Program-made: the position numbers and the translations under genes
The notes under the pieces: model-generated
Database searches by the model: none
What the model saw: the letters and a program-made list of their open reading frames with translations, nothing else
Told to the model about the DNA's origin: nothing
Shown: positions 57,713-64,000 of the stretch, one piece after another
Layout: each line of letters opens with the position of its first letter
How positions within the stretch are numbered: the first letter of the stretch is position 1
Origin: Candidatus Saccharibacteria bacterium UBA2866
GTDB lineage: Bacteria > Patescibacteriota > Saccharimonadia > Saccharimonadales > Saccharimonadaceae
Reading direction: 5' to 3'
DNA length: 64,000 nucleotides
Assembly (NCBI GenBank): GCA_002350545.1
Contig: DEEY01000002.1
Coordinates: 37,363-101,362 of the forward strand

Positions 57713-59215
57713 ATGACGAAACAAACCCAATCTAGTTCAGAGCGCATCGAGCATGCCGTTGAGGTAGCTAAAAGTGCCCATAAAGATCAAACTCGTAGAA
57801 CCGGAGAGCCTTATATCATTCACCCTTTGGCTGTCAAAAAGATTCTTGAAGATTGGGGAATGGACGAAGATACTATTATCGCTGGTATTTTACATGATAC
57901 CGTTGAAGACACCAGTCTTACCCTAGATGACATTAAAAAAGAGTTTGGTGAATCAGTCGCCTTTTTGGTTGATGGCGTAACCAAGCTTTCTACCGCTCGT
58001 ACTGGCATGCGCGATATCGACACCTATCTTCCAGCCACCAAAGATAATTTTCTAAGGCTCATGATTGCCTTAGGCGATGATATTCGTGTCCTCATTATCA
58101 AGCTCGCCGATCGTCTCCATAATCTTCGCACTCTTTCTGCTCTTCCTCCCGAAAAACAAAAGAAAATCGCTAAAGAAACTCTCGAAGTCTTCGCTCCACT
58201 CGCTGACCGGCTCAATATGGGGCTTCTCCGCGTCGAAATGGCCGACCTCGCCTTTAAATATGTCGACCCCAAACGTTTTGATGAGCTTAAAAATCTAATC
58301 GAAAAACACAATAAAGAAGCCGAAAAATCCCTCAATAAAATCAAGGCCGAAATTTCCGAAGCTCTAAAAAAAGAGAAAATCAAGTTTTCGATCTCTGGTC
58401 GCGTGAAGTCAGTTTACTCGCTTCACAAAAAATTGGCTAAACATAACCAAAATATCAACGAAATCTATGACCTAACCGCTTTGAGGATTATCGTAAACGA
58501 CATTACAGATTGCTATCTGACTCTCGGTATTATCCATTCGCTCTATATGCCAATGAATGGGCGTATTAAGGACTATATTGCTATGCCAAAACAAAACGGT
58601 TACCAGTCGTTACATACTACCGTGATTACTAAAGACAAACGTGTCGTTGAAATTCAAATTAGAACCAAAGAAATGCACGAATACGCTGAGCATGGGTTAG
58701 CTGCAAGTTTCTATTATAACGAACAAAAACTTACTGAGAATTACAAAAAAGGGAAGATCGAACATCTTCCAACTAATCTCCTTTGGATTACTGAGCTTCA
58801 GATGACTGCCGCTAAGTTGCGTGAGGGCAAAAAAGTTGATCTTAGAAAACTAAAGCTCAATCTCTTCGCCGACAAAATCTTTGTTTACACCCCCAAAGGT
58901 GACATTATCGACCTACCGGCCGGTGCTATGCCGCTAGATTTTGCTTATCGCCTTCACTCTGAAATCGGTGATCACGTAGTTGGTGTAAAGATTAATGGTA
59001 AGATGAGTAATTTGAACAAAAAATTAGAACAGGGGGACATCGTAGAAATACTTACCTCTAAAAACCAGACTCCTAAATCCGCCTGGCTTGATAAAATATT
59101 CACCCCACATGCACGCGCCAAACTGATGCGTGCTCTAAACCTCTCTGCCCGCACTGCCGCTGGCGAAACTATTGAACGACCCAAAAAACGTCGTAAACCT
59201 CGCAAAAACTCATAA
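57713..59215 (+). CDS. rel: RelA/SpoT-family (p)ppGpp synthetase/hydrolase
   Basis: 500 residues, shorter than full Rel (~730). An N-terminal HD hydrolase domain (YIIHPLAV, GILHDTVEDT, IKLADRLHNLRTL), the synthetase domain (RVKSVYSLHKKLAKHNQNINEIYDLTALRIIV; QNGYQSLHT) and a TGS domain (DKIFVYTPKGDIIDLPAGAMPLDFAYRLH) are present. The C-terminal ACT/RRM regulatory part is missing. It sets (p)ppGpp levels in starvation. The start is 6 nt after TATAAT, which overlaps the previous stop; longer frames lie inside the upstream gene. Confidence 0.94.
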   Translation: MTKQTQSSSERIEHAVEVAKSAHKDQTRRTGEPYIIHPLAVKKILEDWGMDEDTIIAGILHDTVEDTSLTLDDIKKEFGESVAFLVDGVTKLSTARTGMRDIDTYLPATKDNFLRLMIALGDDIRVLIIKLADRLHNLRTLSALPPEKQKKIAKETLEVFAPLADRLNMGLLRVEMADLAFKYVDPKRFDELKNLIEKHNKEAEKSLNKIKAEISEALKKEKIKFSISGRVKSVYSLHKKLAKHNQNINEIYDLTALRIIVNDITDCYLTLGIIHSLYMPMNGRIKDYIAMPKQNGYQSLHTTVITKDKRVVEIQIRTKEMHEYAEHGLAASFYYNEQKLTENYKKGKIEHLPTNLLWITELQMTAAKLREGKKVDLRKLKLNLFADKIFVYTPKGDIIDLPAGAMPLDFAYRLHSEIGDHVVGVKINGKMSNLNKKLEQGDIVEILTSKNQTPKSAWLDKIFTPHARAKLMRALNLSARTAAGETIERPKKRRKPRKNS

Positions 59216-59230
59216 ACTAAGCATAAAAAA

Positions 59231-59306
59231 TGGAGCCGTTGACTGGGCTTGAACCAGCGACCTGCTCGTTACGAATGAGCTGCTCTACCAACTGAGCTAC
59301 AACGGC
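59231..59306 (-). tRNA. tRNA-Thr(CGT)
   Basis: 76 nt with acceptor GCCGTTG/CAACGGC, anticodon loop TTCGTAA (anticodon CGT), T-arm GGTTCAAGCC and encoded CCA. The pair closing the anticodon loop is A-C. Confidence 0.92.
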
Positions 59307-59310
59307 ACCC

Positions 59311-59339
59311 AGTGCTTCGAGTTTTAAACTCTTAGCACT
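59311..59339. repeat. 29-bp palindrome in the tRNA-Thr leader
   Basis: AGTGCT-TC-GAGTTT-T-AAACTC-TT-AGCACT is symmetric and lies 5 nt upstream of the mature tRNA 5' end. The tRNA -10 (minus-strand TATAAT near 59348) places it in the 5' leader of the precursor. Confidence 0.6.
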
Positions 59340-59400
59340 TGTTACATTATAACATACATTTGTGTTATAATTAATAATAACTAATAAAGGAGATGTTTCC

Positions 59401-60006
59401 ATGCCAAACAAAAAAGAGCTAAAGCAGTCCATTAAGGACGTCGGCAGTAGCCTGAAAGGGTCTGCTTGGATGGCGATTCTCGAATCGCTAGCCATCGCAA
59501 TTTTAGGTGTTTTCTTGATTGCTTGGCCAGATTCTGCTGTTCAAGTCATCTCTTACGTGGCTGGAGTATTCTTTATTATCAAAGGGGCCTATCAAATTAT
59601 CCTTTATTTTATGGTCAAAGGTCAAAATGATTTCCTCAATAATGGGCTCCTGTCTGGCGTAATTTCGCTCCTTGTAGGTATTGCTGTTCTTGTAATGGGC
59701 GAAGAACTTGCTACTGTTTTCCGTATCGTAATCGGCATCTGGATGATTTATGAATCATTAGTCCGCATAAACACCGCCATCAAGCTTCATGCCGCTAAGA
59801 TAGAAGCCTGGAAATATATCATTATTCTCGCTATCTGTATGCTTTTAATCGGTGTATTTATTACGTTCAATAGCGGCGCAGTTGTTACGCTTATCGGTTG
59901 GATGATGATTGTGACTGGCGTAATTGGCATCATTAATGACTTCACATTTATGCAATATGTTAACGAAATAGCAAAGGCATTAAACGATAGTACCAAAGAT
60001 GAATAA
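59401..60006 (+). CDS. HdeD-like (DUF308) membrane protein
   Basis: 201 residues with six transmembrane helices in three repeated pairs, each with the short GVFLIAWPDSAV / GIAVLVMGEE / GVFITFNSG-type turns of the HdeD/DUF308 family. In enterobacteria HdeD is linked to acid resistance; the biochemical role is unknown. TATAAT and AAAGGAGATG lie upstream. It overlaps the next gene by 8 nt and heads a three-gene membrane operon. Confidence 0.8.
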   Translation: MPNKKELKQSIKDVGSSLKGSAWMAILESLAIAILGVFLIAWPDSAVQVISYVAGVFFIIKGAYQIILYFMVKGQNDFLNNGLLSGVISLLVGIAVLVMGEELATVFRIVIGIWMIYESLVRINTAIKLHAAKIEAWKYIIILAICMLLIGVFITFNSGAVVTLIGWMMIVTGVIGIINDFTFMQYVNEIAKALNDSTKDE

Positions 60007-60361
60007 TTTTAAGGAAGATTTTATCAAGATATACCAAACTGAACGGGGGATTATAATTCTGATGTTTTTGAATCTCATCCTGTCGCTTGGGCTTCTAGTC
60101 TTTTCTATTATTACCTTAAATCCAAATGCCTCAGTTGTTAAAGTTGGCTATGGCGACATCGGTGGTTATCGCGATGGAACATGGGCTAGTCTCATCGCCT
60201 TTCCACTACTTGCCTTAAACTTCGGCATTTTACACAATCTACTGACTCTTCGAATTTTCAGAAAACGTGGTGGAGGCATGGCTAAATTCTTTTTAATCAC
60301 TACTTCATTCCTAATTCTTGGCACCCTGCTCGTTTTAATTCGTTTACTCGGAGAAGGATAA
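59999..60361 (+). CDS. Small three-helix membrane protein
   Basis: 120 residues with three transmembrane helices (about 19-40, 63-82, 95-115) and the loop VGYGDIGGYRDGTWASLIAF. No family recognised. It is sandwiched by overlaps or abutments between the HdeD-like gene and the glycosyltransferase, so all three are probably one unit. It may assist the glycosyltransferase (inference). Confidence 0.65.
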   Translation: MNNFKEDFIKIYQTERGIIILMFLNLILSLGLLVFSIITLNPNASVVKVGYGDIGGYRDGTWASLIAFPLLALNFGILHNLLTLRIFRKRGGGMAKFFLITTSFLILGTLLVLIRLLGEG

Positions 60362-61987
60362 ATGCGCAAAAACCTCGAAATTCCACAGGGCAAGCGTACT
60401 CCGCTGTATCGTTTTTTGGAGATTTTACCTGGTGCTATTTCTTACGGCGCAATTATTCTGTTGTTTGTCTTATCAATCGTTAACCCAGTGCTGGGTGCGA
60501 TTTATTTATTCGCTCTAATTGCTAGCACTCTTGTTAAAGCCATTGGCGTAGCCTACCGCACTATCCAAGGCTATGAGGTCATTAAACGCGCTGGTCGCGT
60601 TGATTGGCGTAGCCGTATGGAAGACCTTGAGCATCCTCACGAATCCTACGAACGTCTGCGGGACGAAGATAATAAGAGTTATCATTTTGAGGAACACATT
60701 GAGAATCTTAAAATGATGGCTGCAATGGAGAACGAATATCCTAAACCCTCCAAAATCTATCACGCTGTCATTATGACAGCTTACGACGAAGGGGAAGAGG
60801 TGCTTGGCCCTTCTATTGAAGCAGTCAAAAACACATCTTTTCCCAATGACCGTATAATCTTCACTATTGCATACGAAGAACGTGGTGGCGAAGCAATTGA
60901 AAAAACTGTTCAAGCTCTCGCCAAAAAGTACAAAGGGGTTTTTAAACATTTTATGCTGGTCAAACACCCGGCAAATCTCCCAGGCGAAATAGTTGGCAAA
61001 GGTCCTAACCTCACCTACGCAGGCCAAGAATTAGCCACTTACGTTCATAAGAAACATCTACCAATTGAAAATATTATTGTAACTTCCCTAGACAGCGACA
61101 ATCATATGGCACCAAAATATCTAGATTCAGTTGCTTACGAATTTATTACACACCCCAATCGTCAACGTCTCAGCTATCAACCAGTTTCGCTATTCATGAA
61201 TAATATTTGGGATGCTCCTGCTCCTACAAGGGTGATTGCTGTTTCCAACTCCTTCTTTAATGTGATTTCTACTATGCGCCCGCATTTACTGCGTAATTTT
61301 GCTTCTCACTCTCAGCCTCTCCAGGCTTTGGAAGCAATGAATTTCTGGAGTAAACGCACCATCGTAGAAGATGGCCATCAATACTGGCGCAGCTTGTTCT
61401 TCTTCAATGGCGATTACTCTGTGCTCCCTATCCGTATCCCAATCTATCAGGACGCCGTAGTTGACGAGACGCTCTGGAAAACCATCAAAGCTCAGTTTGT
61501 CCAAGTCCGCCGTTGGTATTATGGTGCTTCCGATGTTGCCTATGTTGGTTCGCGCCTATTCGTACCCAAATCTGAACGCACCGTGCCATTCTGGCAACTA
61601 TTTCCTAAATTCTGGCGTCTGTTAGATGGTCACGTTACCCTTGCAATTCTAGCCCCTATTGTAGCTTTTGGCGGTTGGGTGCCAATGATCATGAACCTTT
61701 CTGCCCACTCTATGATTACCTATAATGTCCCCAACATCGTTAGTGTGGTAGAAACATTCGCCTCAATCGGACTTATCGTTTCCATTATTGTTTCACTGCG
61801 AATGCTACCAGAACGCCCTGCCAAATATCGCAAAAGTAAGAATCTTCTGATGGTTTTGCAATGGATTCTAATGCCAGTCACCTCAATTCTATATCAGTCA
61901 CTTGCTGCTTTCTATGCTCAAACCCGTCTCATGCTAGGTAAATATATGGAAAAGTTCGACGTCACCAAAAAGGTAGTCAAAAAATAA
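60362..61987 (+). CDS. Membrane glycosyltransferase, family 2
   Basis: 541 residues. Two transmembrane helices near residues 20-65, a cytoplasmic GT-A domain (VIMTAYDEGEEVLGPSIEAV; donor-binding DSD in VTSLDSDNHM) and the acceptor-side QVRRWYYG (QxxRW motif of processive family-2 enzymes). Three or four C-terminal helices follow. This pattern suggests synthesis and possibly export of a polysaccharide or glycolipid at the membrane; sugar and acceptor are unknown. It starts directly after the preceding stop with GGAGAAGG. Confidence 0.85.
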   Translation: MRKNLEIPQGKRTPLYRFLEILPGAISYGAIILLFVLSIVNPVLGAIYLFALIASTLVKAIGVAYRTIQGYEVIKRAGRVDWRSRMEDLEHPHESYERLRDEDNKSYHFEEHIENLKMMAAMENEYPKPSKIYHAVIMTAYDEGEEVLGPSIEAVKNTSFPNDRIIFTIAYEERGGEAIEKTVQALAKKYKGVFKHFMLVKHPANLPGEIVGKGPNLTYAGQELATYVHKKHLPIENIIVTSLDSDNHMAPKYLDSVAYEFITHPNRQRLSYQPVSLFMNNIWDAPAPTRVIAVSNSFFNVISTMRPHLLRNFASHSQPLQALEAMNFWSKRTIVEDGHQYWRSLFFFNGDYSVLPIRIPIYQDAVVDETLWKTIKAQFVQVRRWYYGASDVAYVGSRLFVPKSERTVPFWQLFPKFWRLLDGHVTLAILAPIVAFGGWVPMIMNLSAHSMITYNVPNIVSVVETFASIGLIVSIIVSLRMLPERPAKYRKSKNLLMVLQWILMPVTSILYQSLAAFYAQTRLMLGKYMEKFDVTKKVVKK

Positions 61988-62002
61988 TCTTAATTAGCAC
62001 TC

Positions 62003-62581
62003 ATGGTGGGCGAAATAACCGAAAAAAAGCTAAAAAACAAACGTTTCTGCAAAACTGAAGAAGCTATTGTTAAGGCAATTCTCTCAGCCAAAGACAAACT
62101 TAATTTAGCTCAACTCATTCATCTTGCCCATGCTTCACGCTCCACTGTTTATCGCCACCACGGAAGTATTAACGAAATAGTTCCAAATTATGAAAAGTAT
62201 CTCTTACGTAAGTGCAAAACGACCCTAAATCATCTCATAAGAATCAAAAATATCCGTCTTGAATACCTCTACGAACGTCTGATGATTTTTCTATTAAACA
62301 ATCAACAAATAATCAGACTCATCCTTAAGTACGGGGACTCAAGTTTCATAGAGAAATTAGTTATTATTCTAAAACCGAAAATTATTAAAACTAGCAAAAT
62401 ATCCAACGACGAAGCACTCATCCTCTATAATAAAGAAATTGCTGGCTTGATAGAACTTTGGGTTCACGCTGGGTTTGATGAGGCTAACATAATACCGACT
62501 GTTGAAAAAATCATGTATCTTACGAATCATGTTCAAACTCACCTTAACCCGCTTGCTAAGTTTAATCGCCCTAAAACATAA
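62003..62581 (+). CDS. TetR-like transcriptional regulator
   Basis: 192 residues, basic. The N-terminal 50 residues (FCKTEEAIVKAILSAKDKLNLAQLIHLAHASRSTVYRHHGSINEIV) form a TetR-type helix-turn-helix. The remaining helices would bind an effector or dimerise. There is no clear Shine-Dalgarno sequence before the ATG at 62003, which is 15 nt after the glycosyltransferase stop. It may regulate the membrane glycosyltransferase operon (inference). Confidence 0.72.
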   Translation: MVGEITEKKLKNKRFCKTEEAIVKAILSAKDKLNLAQLIHLAHASRSTVYRHHGSINEIVPNYEKYLLRKCKTTLNHLIRIKNIRLEYLYERLMIFLLNNQQIIRLILKYGDSSFIEKLVIILKPKIIKTSKISNDEALILYNKEIAGLIELWVHAGFDEANIIPTVEKIMYLTNHVQTHLNPLAKFNRPKT

Positions 62582-62649
62582 TGAACCTCAACACTTTAGC
62601 GGATTTCCTATTTGGAATTTTTACCTCTTTGTGTTATAATTAACTGAGT

Positions 62650-62726
62650 GGGTCGCTAGCTCAGTTGGCTAGAGCGCCTCGTTTACACCGAGGAGGTCAG
62701 GAGTTCGAGCCTCTTGCGACCCACCA
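62650..62726 (+). tRNA. tRNA-Val(TAC)
   Basis: 77 nt with acceptor GGGTCGC/GCGACCC, anticodon stem-loop CCTCG-TTTACAC-CGAGG (anticodon TAC), T-arm GAGTTCGAGCCTC and encoded CCA. A TATAAT near 62635 precedes it. Confidence 0.95.
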
Positions 62727-62764
62727 GAATAAAAAAATACCCCAAAAGGGTAGTTTTTTATTCT
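62727..62764 (+). terminator. Terminator of tRNA-Val(TAC)
   Basis: AGAATAAAAAAAT-ACCCC-AAAA-GGGT-AGTTTTTTATTCT, immediately after the CCA end. Confidence 0.85.
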
Positions 62765-62776
62765 GACGATTGTAAT

Positions 62777-62901
62777 GAGGCAAGAACTCCGTAGGAGTTC
62801 GTTCGCGGTAGGAGCCGAGCAAAAATCTAAAACTCGTTTCAGATTTTTCGAGGCGACGCCCCGCGGGAATGTTTTTCGCATAGCGAAAAACATGACGCCT
62901 C
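62777..62901. other. Cloverleaf-like structured intergenic element
   Basis: GAGGC (62777-62781) pairs with GCCTC (62897-62901) and encloses three stems. These are GAACTCC-GTA-GGAGTTC, a CGCGG/CCGCG stem containing AAAAATCT ... AGATTTTT, and GTTTTTCGC-ATA-GCGAAAAAC. There is no frame of interest. It could be another member of the palindromic elements or a small structured RNA. Confidence 0.45.
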
Positions 62902-63018
62902 TTGACATTTTTTCAACTTATGACACAAATGTTGCAAAACTTAAAAATCCAAAAAATAAACCAAATCATCCCGTGTTACAATGTCACCAAGTGGAGAGAA
63001 GGGAATGGTTAAAAATCG

Positions 63019-63678
63019 ATGCTTAAAGTGGTGGTATATGATTCAGGCTATGGTGGCGAATTCTTTGCGGACCGGCTCGAAGAAGAGCTCCCAATTATTG
63101 AGATTATCAGAGTGATTGACTGGCGGAATGCCGAAAAGATTCAAAGTAATCCTAAAGAAGCCAGAAAAATCGCGCGAGCCGACCTCCGTCCGTACATTGG
63201 GCGTGTAGATTTAATAATCTTAGCTAACCACCTCCTTACACTCACTAGCCTTAAATTTTTCCGCCGCAAGTATAAAAATCAACGTTTCGTGGGGTTAAAC
63301 CTCAAAAAACCCATCTCTCCACCCAAGAAAGATACGATTATTCTGACTACAAAACCAGTTACTAAAACTATTAATTATTATAATTTTATTCTACACCTCA
63401 AAAAACGCGTCAAAACTTATGCTCTGGATAGTTGGCCTCTTAAGATTGACGATGGCGAGCTCACAGAACAGGAAATCAGAGAAGCACTCAGTGATCACCT
63501 CAATAGAGACTCTAAATATCAAGAAATATTCCTTGCCTGCTCGCAATTTTGCGAGCTGACTCCAAAACTTAAAGAGATCTTTGGTCATAACATCAAAATC
63601 CACGATGGTTTTGATGACACATTTAAAGAAATATGTAAAACTCTCCGTATCCGTGGCAGCTTCAAAAAGATTAAATAA
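63019..63678 (+). CDS. Glutamate/aspartate racemase-like protein
   Basis: 219 residues. VVVYDSGYGGEFFADRLEEELP matches the N-terminal DSGxGG of MurI, and FLACSQFCELTPKLKEIFG matches the second Cys motif (CTHFPLL). The first catalytic Cys motif (ACNTA) reads ILANHLLT, with no Cys, so normal two-base racemisation is doubtful. It could be a degenerate racemase with another role. TGTTACAAT lies upstream as an extended -10. The final residues are basic. Confidence 0.65.
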   Translation: MLKVVVYDSGYGGEFFADRLEEELPIIEIIRVIDWRNAEKIQSNPKEARKIARADLRPYIGRVDLIILANHLLTLTSLKFFRRKYKNQRFVGLNLKKPISPPKKDTIILTTKPVTKTINYYNFILHLKKRVKTYALDSWPLKIDDGELTEQEIREALSDHLNRDSKYQEIFLACSQFCELTPKLKEIFGHNIKIHDGFDDTFKEICKTLRIRGSFKKIK

Positions 63679-63727
63679 TTTATTCTTTTCACCTATGATA
63701 TAATAGAGTAAGTAAACGGGAGTTAAA

Positions 63728-64000
63728 ATGAATAATAATCTAGAAAAAATGCGACACACTTTAAGTCACGTGCTCGCTGCTGCAGTTAAACAAATATATC
63801 CGCACGCTAAATTCGGCATTGGTCCAGCCATCGACACCGGTTTTTATTATGATATCGACTTCGGTGATACTAAGGTGTCAGATACCGACCTAGCTAAAAT
63901 CGAAAAGAAAATGCGCGAAATCATCAAGCGTAAACTCCCTATGACTAAACGCGTAGTTTCAAAATCTGAAGCTTTGGATTGGGCTCGTGACAATAAACAA
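63728..64000 (+). CDS. thrS: Threonyl-tRNA synthetase, N-terminal part (runs off the window)
   Basis: The first 91 residues are in the window: NNLEKMRHTLSHVLAAAVKQIYPHAKFGIGPAIDTGFYYDIDF is the start of the N2 editing domain of ThrRS (HxxxH: HTLSHVLAAA). The N1 TGS domain that normally precedes it is missing, so this is a TGS-less form. A TATAAT near 63700 and a CGGGAG at 63717 precede the ATG. The catalytic domain lies beyond the edge. The truncated view leaves a small chance of another tRNA-editing protein. Confidence 0.85.
   Translation, partial: MNNNLEKMRHTLSHVLAAAVKQIYPHAKFGIGPAIDTGFYYDIDFGDTKVSDTDLAKIEKKMREIIKRKLPMTKRVVSKSEALDWARDNKQ

Noticed and set aside
1..64000. CRISPR array or cas genes
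   Set aside because: No regularly spaced direct repeats and no Cas-like protein were seen; the repeats present are inverted and irregularly placed.
1..64000. Alternative genetic code with UGA as glycine
   Set aside because: UGA ends several clear genes (for example the Xer recombinase at 14874-14876 and the 109-residue gene at 40236-40238), so the standard code applies.
1..64000. Insertion sequences or prophage
   Set aside because: No transposase, terminase, capsid or portal-like proteins are present in the window.

Overview
The window looks like chromosomal DNA of a Candidate Phyla Radiation bacterium, most probably a Saccharibacteria (TM7) relative. The reasons are: a complete Gram-positive-style type IV pilus cluster; very compact, often overlapping genes; a streamlined rpsF-ssb-rpsR block with no rplI; a minimal two-gene SUF-like iron-sulfur locus; anaerobic nrdDG; and no amino-acid, nucleotide or lipid biosynthesis genes. 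UGA is used as a stop, so the code is the standard one and not the UGA=Gly code of Gracilibacteria/Absconditabacteria. This assignment is inference from gene content; no search was run.

Layout. 1-1.6 kb: 3' end of a large InlB-repeat surface protein whose C-terminal cassette looks like the variable region of a diversity-generating retroelement. 1.6-3.4 kb: rpsF-ssb-rpsR-efp. 3.5-14.9 kb: type IV pilus genes pilM, pilN, pilO-like, a small membrane protein, pilB, pilT, pilC, two convergent paralogous pilins, pilD and a giant pilin-like protein with InlB repeats. 14.9-19.4 kb: Xer recombinase, acetate kinase and a polar amino-acid ABC transporter. 19.5-34.8 kb: tRNA-Arg, a foldase, tRNA-Gly, argS, orn, mscL, dnaG, rpoD, a VirB2-like protein, a lipid kinase, a zeta-toxin-like kinase, rpsU, adk, map, ftsA, ftsZ, nrdR and mscS. 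34.9-43.2 kb: an unknown gene of unusual codon use, ileS, a lineage-specific surface operon ending in an LPNTG protein, and rplU. 43.4-52.3 kb: parAB, lepB, htrA, prfA-prmC, tRNA-Val, a broken HAD gene, a formate/nitrite-type channel and a CHAP hydrolase. 52.3-64 kb: sufCB, nrdDG, a DUF916-like protein, rel, tRNA-Thr, a membrane glycosyltransferase group, a TetR-like regulator, tRNA-Val, a racemase-like protein and the start of thrS.

The most unusual structure is a set of at least nine long imperfect inverted repeats (80-160 bp). Their arms are locus-specific, while some central cores recur between loci. Three copies lie in frame inside argS, ileS and a diacylglycerol-kinase-like gene. Two core families are visible, one with a compensatory base-pair change. 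They recall the protein-coding palindromic elements of Rickettsia, but with arms that match only each other. A second genome-scale signal is leaderless expression: about twenty genes begin with ATG 6-10 nt after an extended -10 (TGnTATAAT), and three divergent pairs share one symmetric TATAATTATA. A third theme is loss of zinc ligands in DnaG, NrdR and PilB, while secreted proteins are rich in even numbers of cysteines.

The genes fit an obligately host-associated, fermentative, anaerobic lifestyle: pili and surface proteins for attachment, scavenging transporters, a cell-wall hydrolase, substrate-level ATP from acetyl phosphate, and oxygen-sensitive deoxyribonucleotide synthesis supported by sufCB and possibly by formate.
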